This document shows, piece by piece, positions 31,202 to 43,217 of a DNA stretch of 64,000 bases. Under the pieces are notes generated by a model. The model searched no databases. It was not told where the DNA came from and saw only the letters and a program-made list of their open reading frames with translations. The translations under genes and the position numbers were made by a program. The stretch's first letter is position 1. The number at the start of each line of letters is the position of its first letter. The stretch is from Gonatopus flavifemur (lineage: Eukaryota; Arthropoda; Insecta; Hymenoptera; Dryinidae), in NCBI GenBank assembly GCA_018340375.1, contig JAFFJZ010000016.1:6703372-6767371 (forward strand), given 5' to 3'.

Positions 31202-33253
31202 TCACACAAATTTTCCTTCATATTCAATGTTTGAATGTTCCTTGGCCAACTGTATCTGCGGATCTTGTAGAAGTGCAAGGACTTCTGGCGAAAAAGATTT
31301 ATTCCTTTTTCGGGGCAATCTCCGTAAAGAGGGAATCCACGGATCTGATGATATCAGTAGCATGTGTAAAAGGTCTAGATTGGTTGGAAGTCTCGAAGAT
31401 TTTCTTGTATTATGTTCTTTATAATATTTGCAATCTTTGTTCCGAGCCTCTTGGGCTTCTTCAGATAATTCACCAATTGGTACGTCAGCATGTTCTATGA
31501 TATCAGACCCATGAACAAGCACTTTATGGTTTGATGCTGACATAGGATAACAATTATACTTATGAACATACAGTTCAGCCGTATCATTTGCATACTCAGC
31601 AAAGGCCTCAACATTGATAGCAAAACCACTAGAGATTGTTTGCAATGTTACGCGGAATCTTTCAATAACTTCCAAATCTATCCCTGTGATTTTAGATGAT
31701 AAGGACGCGTGTTCGGCGAATTGTCGGGCAGTATTGCCATCATTGGTAGTTCCGCTCCCTCCAGGTATAGGCATATCAATGAGCAATCCCATCTCACTCC
31801 TGAATCTATTTTGTGTAATTTTTTTCCTTTGGGAGGATGAATCCTTGTCTGCGACACTTCGAATCTGCCACTCCTGGATGGGTAAACGATAATGAATGTG
31901 CAAGAGCAATCCAAAAGACCTTATCCAAGCATGGAGAGAAGATAATCCGAATTGAAGATTGCATTGATCGATTGCTCTTGTAGAGACTACTTCAATATTA
32001 TTCATTTGTTTGGGCGTAACACCTCAAATATTACAAGTTTGCGCAGATGCGGTTGATGTAATCGCGTTGCAAACTTTTCCGTCTATCATAGTCAGTGCCA
32101 TTTTATGAGTAACACTTACATCACCCACGTATGGACATGATACTTTGGAAGGCACGAGATCATTGACCTGATTCTCTATGCATTGTTTCTCTTCTTCACT
32201 CACTCCAGTTGTTTCCTCTATCAATTGTATCCTTATTGGGCGACAGAATCTCGTTGACGATGGACGTGGATTTTTCCAAATAATTTTTTTCGTCAAGTCA
32301 GATTGCAAGACATTCAGTTCCAAAAGAACAAAAGCAGTTACAAATAGATTACTATCACTGAACATGCTTGCGGAGCTGTTAGGTTTCTGTTTGTATTGAG
32401 AATGACCTGAAATCCCATCAAATCCCCATTTTGACAACAGCGACAGTTTATCTCATTGCTCAATTGACAGCATACCAGTAACAGATTCACTAACCTTCAC
32501 TATACGAGTTGCAGTATGATCGAGGAGAGTTAGTAATTTTACTTCTGCGATACTATCAGTGACTGTTATATATTCATTCCCAGGATAACATCTAGTCTTA
32601 GCATCCAATATCTTGTGATAAGGAGGATACAAATCCACACCTCTTTCTATCGCACCATGTCGCATATTCAGATACTCATTCTTCGTTGATTCATTCTCTA
32701 CAATCAGAGCTCAGGCTTCATCGTCAGTGTAAGAAGTTATGTTTTTAACATTCTTCTTGACCATGTATGGTATATTACCGGATACTGAACAAGCTTCTTG
32801 CACTATTTCAGCTGCCGTATGACGGCCTTCAGAACGTGATTTCATTTGTAGGACCAGAGACAATTCTGCAGTTGACTTAGTCTCACATAGTTCACTCGCT
32901 TTTCTGCGTTTTGTTCTGATGGTTGAATTTTCGAATGATGAAGTATGACGATCACCCTTCTTGTTTGTTTTATCGCGCATGTTGATGATCGGAAATTTGA
33001 CTATTCCGTTGAGCCATTTCTCATTCCTGTCGAGAAAAATCTTCAATTTTCGGGAAGCTTTATCGTACTCATCAAATATACTTAAACCAAACAATGTAAC
33101 CTGTCGTCCGATGTGTTTTGTATCCTCATCTTTTTTTATGTGTAAGTTATTGATGACGTAACTTTTTAGGTGGTCAATTCTTGCATCGCGTGTGGCACTC
33201 TCCACGTTCCGTAAGATATCAAACAACTCTTTCCGTGTTGGAGTGAATGACAT
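31202..33253 (-). pseudogene. Transib transposase (RAG1-like), near full length with three in-frame TGA
   Basis: A single reading frame of about 683 codons runs from MSFTPTRKELFDIL (33253) to 31202, broken only by TGA at 32711, 32453 and 32024. Sequence blocks correspond to the RAG1/Transib core: KWGFDGISGHSQYKQK (first catalytic Asp region), NPRPSSTRFCRPI (RAG1 has EPKPNSELCCKPL here), the DGKVCNA.. TCNI block, then LSSLHAWIRSF and PGGSGTTNDGNTARQF (the C-terminal acidic region, RAG1 NESGNKLFRRF). Next comes LSEEAQEARNKDCKYYKEH, typical of Transib. The length matches Transib transposases. Terminal repeats and a 5 bp duplication were not identified. The family is a strong recall from RAG1 alignments, but no search was run. 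Confidence 0.8.
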
Positions 33254-33356
33254 AATGACGTTGCCAAACTATCAAAGGACAGTGGTCAGAGATTAAATAA
33301 AATTTATCCAATACTCTAGAAATTCCCGCACGCTCTACTTGAACCTGACTTGCACG

Positions 33357-33583
33357 GAGAGAAATGATGTATCAAATATTACTGCATTCACTCGTACATT
33401 AGTGCCCGTCAATGAAATAGTATAATGTTTACAACTGAATGTAGCAAAACATCGTGCAATTTGGTGCAACTTCATATCATAAAGCATGAGATTTTACTGC
33501 ATTTAGTTGTAAACATCATACTATTCCACTTACGGGCACTAATGTACGAGTGAATGTAGTAATATTTGATACATCATTTTTCT
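33357..33583. mobile_element. Palindromic MITE, ~225 bp
   Basis: AATGATGTATCAAATATTAC at 33362 pairs with GTAATATTTGATACATCATT ending 33578. The arms of about 90 bp include TCACTCGTACATTAGTGCCCGT and ATAGTATAATGTTTACAACT with their partners. The loop is about 45 bp. It lies about 100 bp upstream of the Transib start. Confidence 0.85.
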
Positions 33584-34284
33584 GCATGTGATTTATTGTA
33601 ATATTGCATGTTGCATATCACTGTTATAAAATTTCCACCGCAAATTTGAGAATATTTATATTAATTTTGATACAAAAGTTTTTAAGCTATCGACAAAACA
33701 TATTACGTTTATTGAATTTCCCATACTTCTATCAAAATTCAAACACAATATCATTTCAAAGTGCTTTTCATACAAAATTTGATTTAAATTCTCATAAAAT
33801 CGGTAGTGAATCTCAAACACAAATAAGTGTGTTAATTGCTTTCAAATTCTGTGTATTCAATTCACAAACTTTTTCAACAGTGTATACCGGAGAACTGATA
33901 ATTTTACAGATACTGTGTCATAAAAATTGACATACCACTCGTTGCGCAGGTCTGCGCAGCATAAATAAAAGTGATTGGCAAGAAAAAATCATCTAAGAAC
34001 ACATTGCAGAAACCTCCCAGAGAGAGTTTTTTGAAGTATTTGAGAAAATCGTCAATGAAATATCGAAATCGATGATTTCATTCGTACGCACAACTCAAAA
34101 ACGCAATGTTCCATCCTAACACTCATGTCGCCTGGACAATATTTATCATTTTTATATTGAAACAACATGTCAACTCCCACAAAATCCTTAGGTATCAAAA
34201 TCATGAGGGCTCGCAAGCGTTAATTACTTTGAAAACTCTTGTATTATTTTTCGGGAATTTTTAGAATTTCACAGTGATTTCTAT
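33584..34284. other. No gene seen
   Basis: AT-rich with short chance frames. I recognise no repeat or motif. Confidence 0.35.
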
Positions 34285-35099
34285 ATCTTACGTAACAATA
34301 TCTCACAAACTAACTCGCCTTCAGACACAGCGTTACATACCTCCATACTGCTGATGTATTGGAGTAAGAAAATACCAACATTCTTGAATTTTAGAGTATT
34401 TCAGAAAAGGGGGTTTCGAGCACTTTTTGGGGATTTCGGCCCACTGTGCGTTGTGAGCGCTCGACGAACCCAACTTCCTCGGTGTAATCGTTAAGTAAGC
34501 ACCTAGCACTCCCACACGCATTCATTGCGCTGAACCAAAGTTCGAACTGAAGTCGGTTCAAAGTGTATGTGTTACATTTCGATATTGAACTTAACTGAAA
34601 CTAACACTAGCGTAAAACGGGTAAGTAAAGATGAGTACTTCACGCAGCACAAACTCATTTACGACACGTCGGGTTCTCCAAACGAACGACAAATGAGCCC
34701 GACATGAATCTCATACTAAAAGTAAGGAAACTCGGAACCAAAGACATCAAAATATGAGAGTTCACTGTATTTTGTACTCCCTTGATACAAGAATGATGAT
34801 TTCAACGATAGAATCACCTCTAAACCGAAGAACACCCAAGTGCATATCACCTAGTAATAAGTGCGAATGAGACGTGAGTAAATTCAATGTGAACCCGTGT
34901 GCTCGTGACGATTGCTACGCGGAGACTGCTATGCAAGCGTTATTATCCGAATGACACGACGATTTCAGAATCAACTGTCAAAAGACAGGTGACCTATGCA
35001 TAAATACGTACGTTGAACCCGGACATAAGATGCACGCTCCACACGTATCCCGTCAGCGAACTCACCTGAATCCGTACACAAATAAATTTTTCTCGAACA
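34285..35099 (-). repeat. Probable 3' LTR of the BEL/Pao element (boundaries approximate)
   Basis: Blocks such as GACGATTGCTACGCGGAGAC, CAGGTGACC and GTTGAACCCGGA occur in the same order as in the solo LTR at 38679-39493, though clearly diverged. The right edge (…CTCGAACA near 35099) aligns with the solo LTR end CCCAAGCA. The left edge is inferred only from a similar length. Confidence 0.5.
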
Positions 35100-35164
35100 T
35101 TCCACCCGTCTCGTTTGACATCGGGGCGAACGAAAACAAACAAAATGTAAACCCAATCACTAAC

Positions 35165-38100
35165 CTCATCCTCATCGTTCAGATGCACCAGGAGAATGCA
35201 CGACTTCGTGATAGGCCTCTTGTAGACCCCAATAATCGTTCCAACTGTCGCGACTCGAACAAGATCATCCGAGCCAGGATGGCATTCCGTGACCCACCCC
35301 ATCCCTCATCTTGAAGGCGGCAGATTAGGGTTATTGACCAGTGCTAAATCAACTCGTGTTAAATTTCGCTGCCTAAGGAATCAACGCGAACGCTGCTGTA
35401 GAGAGTGCAGATAGTAAGTAGACCAGAGTTTCCAGGAACTTCCAGTAATGCGCTGGACCGTTTGCCGGAGTGGAAGCCTATTCTCGCTGACATCCAACAC
35501 CAAAGGAGCAGGACCTGACGTCAAAATTGACCCTACCAATAAATTACCGGGTGTAAGCGCATCCAACGACTCAACATCGTCATAGACCGGTGCAATCAGT
35601 GGACTGTTCGAACATGCCTCTAATTTACAGAGCACAGTGCAAAACCCCCCCTTCGTAAGTAACATCGACCCAATAACACGACGCAAGTGGAACTTAACAC
35701 ACTTCACACTTGATTCCCATAGCCCGCCGAAATGTGGGGCACCCGGTGAAATGGAATGCTAGTGCATTGCGCTACCGGTTAGATGATCTTTCATAACTAG
35801 ATCACGGACTACGGCCATGAACACATAAACTAATTCCCTTTCCGCACTCACGAATTTCGTCTCATTGTCCAACTCAACGTCAAAAGGGAGTGCTCTTCGG
35901 GGCACAAAACGGTCGAAACAAGCAAGAGAGTCCCCAGCAGAATACCCATCGACGAGTTCCAAGTGAATCGCCTTGGTAACCAAACACATGAATAATGCAA
36001 GATAAGTTTTATAAGACTGATGTCCTCGTCCTTTCCAAGGACGAACAAGAAAAGGACCTGCAAAATCCACATCGACATGCGAGAAGGGACGTGAATGATT
36101 TACCTCAACAGCAGGCAGCGGCCCCATGAGTCGTGATCCCGGGATCGCTCAAACTCGTGCGCACCGAACGCAGTCAAAGATACAGCACTTGATGAAAATC
36201 CGGACCCCAATGACCCAGTACCTCAATCTCAGGGCTTGGAGCATTGATCGCACCACTCCGTCCAATGTTTTGGAATGAAGATCACGAATGATTGGATCCG
36301 TAATAGCACACCCAGATGAAATCTTTGGATGCTTTTCAGTAAGAGGCAAAGGAGACCACTCCAACTGACCTCCCACATGAAGGGCGCCTCGTTCATCCAA
36401 GAACGGGTCTGGACGCGACAAACAACCACTCTTGATGATTGGCTGACCACGTTTCAAGTCCGGAAGCTCGCGGGCGACAAAAGCGCCCTGGAGTCGCTTG
36501 ACCCACCACAACTCAGTGGATGGCAACTCAGAAGCAGATAGTGCCATATCCAATGAACCCGCGGTTTTCTTCCGGGTACGATTCATAAACCTCGAGCAAT
36601 AACTAGAAACTCGTAGTAGTCCGAGCCAAGATGACACAGGTCAAAACAGAGACCACAAATCCTCCTCAGCCACCGTTAATGTAACTGAAGTATTCTTTTG
36701 CTGTTCTATAACCCTAGAATCTATACCTACAATATCTGAACTCGTTGGCATCTCCACCCACGCTGGTCCCTGTCACCACAAATACTCAGACAATAAGTTC
36801 CATACTGATATACCGCGAGAAGGCAGATGTCCTGGGTTCTCAACTCCAGGAACGTGCCTCCAGGCGGAGATATCGACTAACGATTGTATTTTCGCCACCC
36901 TATTGACAACAAAAACTCTCCATTCTGATAGTGATTGTCTAATCCATGCAAGTGCCACACTGGAATCTGTCCAGCACCAAGTTTGCACGTCGCAGAACTG
37001 GAACGAAGACTTGACGGAAGAAACGAGTTTCGCCAGTAGATGAGCAGCACATAACTCTAGTTTAGGAATACTAATCACTTTGAGCGGTGGCACCAGTCTC
37101 TGACATAACAAGTGAAACCTGAATAACTCCGTTCCCATCCTCCATTACTACATATACCACAGCGGCGTATGCCACACTGGATGCTTCGGAGAACCTATGC
37201 AGGGTGAGATACTCCAAGGTGCATAGTAAACCTGTCCATCGAGGGACTGGAACCTCCCGTAATTAATCAAGTTCCCTAGAATAATCTAAACACTTCTGAT
37301 CAAAATCGACTGGGAGAACCGTATCCCGATCGACGCTGCGAAATCAAATACATTGCAAAAGAATCTTTGCGACCACAGTGACTGGGGAAACCCAACCCAA
37401 GGGGTCGGAGTTCCGCAGCATAGACGACAAAAAAGATTTCTTTGTGGAAGGGGAAATCTCGGGAAGCCAAATTTGAACACGAAATGTGTCTGAAGGCGGA
37501 CTCCAAGAGACTCCCAAAATCTTCAGAAAATCATCTTGCAGTGGTTGATCACTGCTCACTCTACAATCCGAATGAACGTTTCTATCCAATAATTCCGACG
37601 AATTCGCAGCTCATTCCTCGAGCTGGAAGCCGCCCGCCATGAGCAACTCAGCGAGCTGGCGATGTAAGTTCCTCGCTGCAAGAATATCATCGGCCCCGAA
37701 CATAATTTCGAGCACATGAACATCGTTCAATAAAACAGCCGACGCATCTGGAAAAGCATGGGCCTCATCTAACGCCGATTGACGTATGACTCTGTTCACC
37801 AAAAAGGAGCACAGGCTGTATCATAAGTCATCGTCGTTGAAGAATACGGATTCACATCGGACGACGCGTCAGGTCGCCAGAAGATTCGTTGCATGTCCAC
37901 GTCACGATCGTCCACTAAGATCTGACGGAACATCTTCTCAATATCCGAACTATATACGGAGCGGTGACTGCGCCATCTACAAATTAACGAGACCAAATCG
38001 CATTGAAGCCGGGGCCCAACCATAATACAGTCATTCAACGATTTGCCATTTGCACACTCCATTGGGCATTGAACACTACCCTAATTTTGAGCGAGGTATC

Positions 38101-39839
38101 GAAATTCCTCCACACTGGATGATGCAAGAAGTAATTGGAACTAAGTAATGCAGCATCATTGTGAGCAGGACGCAAATGTCCTAAATCTAAGTACTCCTGC
38201 GTGACTTGATTGTAAGAATCAAAATGAGCAGGATTGCTCTCGACACGAGACTCTATTTTATTGAATAATTTACGAGCAATCCCCGATGGATTAGATAATT
38301 CGAACGACTGGCTCGATGTGGAAGGCAACCGGACGATTTAATGACCAGAAACCGAGCGCGAATGAGTCTGAAGAAAATGCTCTTCGCACTAAGCTCCCTC
38401 TTCAGAGAGTGGTGATGATTGAGGGAGATCCTCTCACTCCCAAAAGCGAGTGAGCGAACGATTCAACTCACTACAACATGGAAGATTGACTGGGATCGAA
38501 CAAGGAAAATTGCAGACGGGGGTCGAGCAATTGCCAAAAACAACCCAACCAAAAATTGTCTCTTGAGCAACAGGATCGCTTGACGAACCTCTACTCAAGT
38601 TACCAAGAAGAATTTTTCCTTAACTATCTGATCCACCGATCAGTTCTATTGGGCTGTCCTTTTGCGGCCAAGGATCAGTGAGGATAAAAAAACTCTTGAT
38701 AAAAACCATGGGAAAATAAACTAGCAAGGTTCAGCGAAATAATTGGACTTGAAAGGATGTGTGCTATAAAATGAATTTGATAATAATGAAAAAAAAATAT
38801 ACAGATGAGTCTGTGCGACGGAATGTCTATAAAAAAGAAGTTCAGAGAAGCTGGATGAAACTACTTTTGGTATGATCGGTACCGAAGCACCGAGCTTACA
38901 AACCGCTCGTAACAATATGCAATGTGCTTCAGCTCTCGTAGGTACATGCACTCACACGCACATCGTAAGGAACCGTGAATTACACAAATTACTTTAACAT
39001 GAACTGAAAACAGTAAATGAACGTCTCGTATCGATCAAAATCAGAGCGAATCGTCAGAAGGACAAACAGTGAGCGTGAGCTCTTCACGTAGCAACAACTC
39101 GATCACTGCACGTATAGGGAAATTCCATAAAGCAAAGTCCTGCATGATCAAATCAAACTAAAGAATGCTGCAGCAGGTTTGGCAGTAAAACCACTCGGAA
39201 TGAGTTGGCTCACAAAAGAAAAGAGAGATGAGTTCCCATTAGCGTCACTCACAAACTATAGCGAGATTATCCACGTTGAATTAGCGCGTTCCCTATGTGG
39301 TCGTATTGATTGCTACGTGAAGACTTAATACGAAGCGAATTGATCTTGATCGATACACCTCAAAGTCAACCCCACCAGACGTCAGGTGACTCTCCGAGCG
39401 TTGAACCCGGATCTAGAATTCAAATAGAGCACGTAGCACCTCGCAAATTCAAGCATAGATCACATGTACAAATTTATACATTTATCCCAAGCAATCAGCC
39501 AACAAGAGCTGTCGCAACTGCACCCACAATTCATCAAACTCAACCAATCCAGGAACATACGACGTGAGCGTTGGAAGCACATACGCTCTGAGCCCAACTT
39601 CGGTTCCCGATCCCAAATTCGATCTGCCCGTGAATTGAACAGCGGTATTGACACTGCCGACACTCTCCCCACCCATAACGGGAATGTTAGCACTCACTTG
39701 TGTTTTTTCGAGTCTCAAATTGTCTACTATCTTCCTTGGAATAGAAGAAGTTTGACTGCTCTGGTCAAGCAGTGCTCTGGCGCGACAATACCTTCCATTG
39801 TCGGCCCTCATCAAGACTAAGGCAGTTGGCAGCAGAAAT
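35165..39839 (-). pseudogene. BEL/Pao Pol polyprotein (protease, RT, RNase H, integrase), decayed
   Basis: Minus strand, in order. Protease: RARALLDQSSQTSSIPRKIV, with DQSS where DSGS is usual, and VLPTLTSYVPGL. It is interrupted by a solo LTR and resumes at 38678 with DPWPQKDSPIELIGGSD and DPVAQETIFGWVVFGN. RT: IVRLPSTSSQSFELSNP, LNDCIMVGPRLQCDLVSLIC and VYSSDIEKMFRQILVDD. Where YVDDLL is expected the sequence reads HVLEIM, so the catalytic pair is lost. RNase H region: ISIPKLELCAAHLLAKLV, CWTDSSVALAWIRQ. Integrase: zinc-region remnants near 36150, HVDVDFAGPFLVRPWKGRGH, FDVELDNETKFVSAE and PHFGGLWESSVKCVKFHL, which keep the D, D, E residues. Stops and frameshifts are frequent. Gag is displaced or lost beyond 39839. 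Confidence 0.85.
38679..39493 (-). repeat. Solo LTR (815 bp) inserted in the BEL/Pao protease
   Basis: An insertion starting TGAGGATAAA and ending CCCAAGCA (TG...CA) is flanked by ATCAG on both sides (38674-38678 and 39494-39498). Removing it with one ATCAG fuses …RQLLLAD to P-W-P-Q-K, restoring the expected protease sequence LAD-P. It has no coding content of its own. Its relation to the LTR at 34285-35099 suggests the same or a sister BEL/Pao family, which uses 5 bp duplications. LTR orientation is inferred from that similarity. Confidence 0.85.
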
Positions 39840-40629
39840 CAACATGAGGTGTTCGACATGGTTGCAGAACAAAGAAATTCCAGATGAAGCATCCAATTTT
39901 GTGGTAGGTTTACATGAAATTCGGAGGCAATATTATCAGGACCTGCAGCCTTCCTTGTTCTGCATTCCTCAAGGCTGAAAATTATTTCATCGGGGGTGAT
40001 GGAGGCATCTAGCATGGGGTTGGAATCATTTGGTATGAATGGTAAAAGTGCATTCTCTCGAGGAAGTTCTCGAAGGCTTGATAGTGTTGATACCAAGTGT
40101 TTAGGTCAATAACATCAGTGGACGGAAGGCAGAATCTGAGACTTTTCACAATTCTCCAGAAAGCATTCGAGTTTGTGGCGGAATCTAGCTTGTTCAATAC
40201 CATATCCATATGTTCAGCTTTCTTCTGGATTGATAACTGTTCATTCTTTATCGGTTGAATAAGTTAAGGTTGCTTGGGAGGTACACGAACTATTCCTGCA
40301 AAGTTTTAGGCTGCGTTTCATTCTCAATTTGCTCGTTCTACATTCCACATCAAACCAAGGTTTGGATTCATGGAATATATTATCACCCTGTATCATTCCT
40401 ATGGATTGCGAGGTATCCGTGATTGTTTGTGTCAAGTTGTCAGACATATCATTGACGGAGGAATCGATTAGTGTGGAATTATTGGGAGTACAAATTAGTT
40501 CGGTCCGGTTTGAAGACATGACTCTCGCTCTCATGGATGTTCCAGAGTCACAATCGATTTCAATTGTTTCGGAGAGGTTGGCCACCTGTGAATAATATTC
40601 AGCTGATATCACTCCGAGTTCCTTCTAGA

Positions 40630-41919
40630 ATCCCTATTTTTACTCAGTGAAGTATGTCAAATTTCGTTTCAACTGAGCAGCATTTGCGGGAGGTGCTAGT
40701 TTCCTGTTTTAATTGGAAAAAAGTGCAACTGAAGCCCATCGAATGCTGGTGGGAGTTTATGGTGACAATGCTTCAACTGATGAATCATGTAAGGAATGGT
40801 TTCGACGTTTTAAGAATGGCGATTTCAGTGTCGAAGACAAGCCTCGCTCAGGACAACCACAAAAAATTCGAAAACGAGGAATTGGAGGCTTTACCCAACG
40901 CAGATCCGAGTCAAACGCAACACGAGCTTGCGGAATCATGAGGGGTTCCGCAACAAGTTGTTTCCGTACGATTACAATCCGTGGGCATGATTCAAAAGCA
41001 AGGCGATTGGGTGCTTTATGACTTGAAGCCTAGAGACATCAAACGGCGATTTTCCACTTGCGAGCAGCTGATTCAAAGACAACGAAGAAAGGGGTTCTTA
41101 TATCGGATTGTGACAGGAGATGAGGAATAAATATTCTACGATAACCCCAAGAAAAGAAAATACTATGCTATGCCCGGTCAATCGTTGCCATCGACTTCAA
41201 CATCGACATCAAAGATAAAAATTCATGGTTCAAAAATCATGCTGTGTATCTGGTGGGACCAAAAGGGTGTTATATACTATGAGTTGCTGAAACCTGGTGA
41301 TTCTATTACGGGTGATCGGTATGGGCTACAATTGATTCGTTCGAGTCATGCATTACGAGAAAAACGTCCGGAACACAAGGAAAGACATGACACAGTTATT
41401 CTTTCACACGATAACGCCCGGCCTCATGTCGCAAGAGTAGTGACAAATTATCCGGAAACGTTGAAAGGGGATATTCTACCGCACCCGCCATACTCACCGG
41501 AATTTGCCCCTTCTGATCACTGGTTATTCCGACAGATACGACACGATTTGGCAGGCCACCGGTTCACTTCGTTCGAAGGAATTGGAACTTGGCTCCCAAT
41601 TTGGATCGCCTCGGAAGACGAGACGTTTTCCCGTAACGGGATTTGAAAATTACGCATGAGGCCAAATTAACGAAAAACCAAATCAACGCAAAGTTGGTTG
41701 AAAAGAGAGATACGTCACATTCCCTCTTTTCAAACACTGATTCCGTTGATTTGTCTTTTCGTTGATTCGGCCCCCATTCAAAATTACCCGAAAGATGGGA
41801 AAAAGTGATAGCCAGCGATGGACGATGGATACTTTGATTCATTTGATAATCCATGTTCTTCTGGGATGAACGCATCTTTACCTGTAAAAAACCGGGCGAA
41901 TTATGGGTACTCCCAATAG
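40630..41919 (+). pseudogene. Mariner copy 2 (mellifera-type), 5'-truncated and disrupted
   Basis: From MSNFVSTEQHLREVLVSCF the transposase is homologous along its length to the intact copy at 11589, but has frameshifts near 40715 and 40940 and a TAA at 41128. KIMLCIWWDQKGVIYYELLK, ILSHDNARPHVARVV and YSPEFAPSDHWLFRQ remain, with the second and third catalytic Asp visible. A 126 bp hAT-type MITE is inserted at 41654. The 3' end retains a degenerate inverted repeat (AAAAAACCGGGCGAATTATG) ending near 41919 before a TA. The 5' inverted repeat is missing. Confidence 0.88.
41654..41779. mobile_element. hAT-type MITE, copy B (126 bp)
   Basis: It is nearly identical to the MITE at 10789-10915. It is flanked by perfect 8 bp duplications AAAATTAC (41646-41653 and 41780-41787). 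Removing it restores mariner sequence ending LPERW, as in the intact mariner. An 8 bp duplication indicates mobilisation by a hAT transposase. Confidence 0.92.
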
Positions 41920-43217
41920 CGACTTATGACTGGTTGGGGATTTCCTGCGCAGTTGGATTTCTAAGCTGAATGCTTCTGCTTCTCCATTTTTTCTGTTTCA
42001 TTAACTATTTATCGACTAAGCGTGACTACTACTGAAAAGTGATCTGAAAGCGTGGCTATGTGACAGACTTCTAGGTCCTACATGTGCGATAGTCCGTCAA
42101 AGTTGCTCCACACGTGGTCTATAATGAAGGATCCAACTGGACTAAGGTGAGTGAAACACGCGGGAGAGTCTCTGGGAGTTCAACCGTTCAATAATATGAA
42201 GCCCTCACTTTCTATGTTCAAGATGTTCTATTTGCTGAAATGGTTCAGTTCGTCTACTCTGACGTCAAAATCGCCTCCTAATAATACTGATTCATCGGCG
42301 TATTCTACAGTGAAGGTGTTTTTTATATTGGTAATTTCAGATAAGATATCATCAATATCAGAGCTAGGTGGTGCATACACCGATCCAACAATAAAGTCAA
42401 AATCATTAGAACTTATTTTGAGAATCATGATATCCTTCAATATGTCAATCTGTTCGGAGGAGAAGGTTGATGTCTCTGGGTGAGGAATTGGAAGGCCCCC
42501 CGTGGTTCTTCCTTTTTGAGCATGTTTCACCGCTGAAGATAAGTACATGCGAGCGTTCTTGAAGCTTCTCGGTAGATGTCTCGCTCGCGAGGTGAGCCAG
42601 GTTCCGTTGATGCAGATTACATCATCTGTGGTAGTGAAATCCGATAAGTCAGTAATATTAGGAAATCCATGAGAATTCCAAAAAATCACCCTCGGTGGAA
42701 TCAGGCTGACTATATTACTCGTCGCATTCCTTGCTATATTACTCCCTGTCCCGTTGGGTTATCCTTGCTGTTGTTTTTGTTTCTTCGTGAGAATGGTAGT
42801 AGGGGGATGGGGGTGAACCTTTTTTTGAACTTGCTTCCTGCAGCAGTGGATGAACCTTTTGTTCGTCCTCTTTCTCGGCTCGCTGTGGAAGCCTGGGAAT
42901 ATAAACTGTGGTCACTTCCCCCTCCATCACTCATATACTCCTCCTTTTCTGGTTCTTGACTTGCTTTGATCATCTTCCCCGCGCTGTCTAGATCATAATG
43001 AACATTACCGATGATAAGTTTCAACCCGCGTAATTTGGATTGCTTCCCTCTGGATTCCAAATCTTCTCGCATCTTCTTCATTGAATTTCTGATCCGTCGT
43101 TTTTCTGTCGGATAATCATCACCAATACTCGAGTTTGATCTCCACAAGTCCTTTGTGTATTGGAAAGAAGAGCGTTTAACATGTATGCTTGTGGAGGTAA
43201 TGAGTATATGTCGAAAT

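Larger units (their letters stand above)
39840..43147 (-). pseudogene. LINE fragment (endonuclease and start of RT), interrupted by a mariner
   Basis: The minus strand from 43147 begins with a basic, Ser-rich ORF1-like segment (PTEKRRIRNSMKKMREDLES, DGGGSDHSLYSQAS). An APE endonuclease in several frames follows: DVICINGTWLTSRARHLP, DFIVGSVYAPPSSDIDDI, VLLGGDFDVRVDELNHF and then ATLSDHFSVVV with the SDH motif near 42050. A mariner interrupts between about 40630 and 41919. The frame resumes with GVISAEYYSQVANLSETIEI and ends with the RT N-terminal block SLEECRTRKAAGPDNIASEF near 39930. The sequence stops at about 39840 next to the BEL/Pao protease, lacking the rest of RT. It resembles R1/I/Jockey-group LINEs; the clade is uncertain. 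Confidence 0.75.

Noticed and set aside
31202..33253. Reassigned TGA codon or selenocysteine as an explanation for in-frame TGA codons
   Set aside because: The intact mariner at 11589, and other frames, use normal stops, and TAA/TAG lesions also occur. The lesions lie in decayed repeats and no SECIS-like structure was sought or seen.
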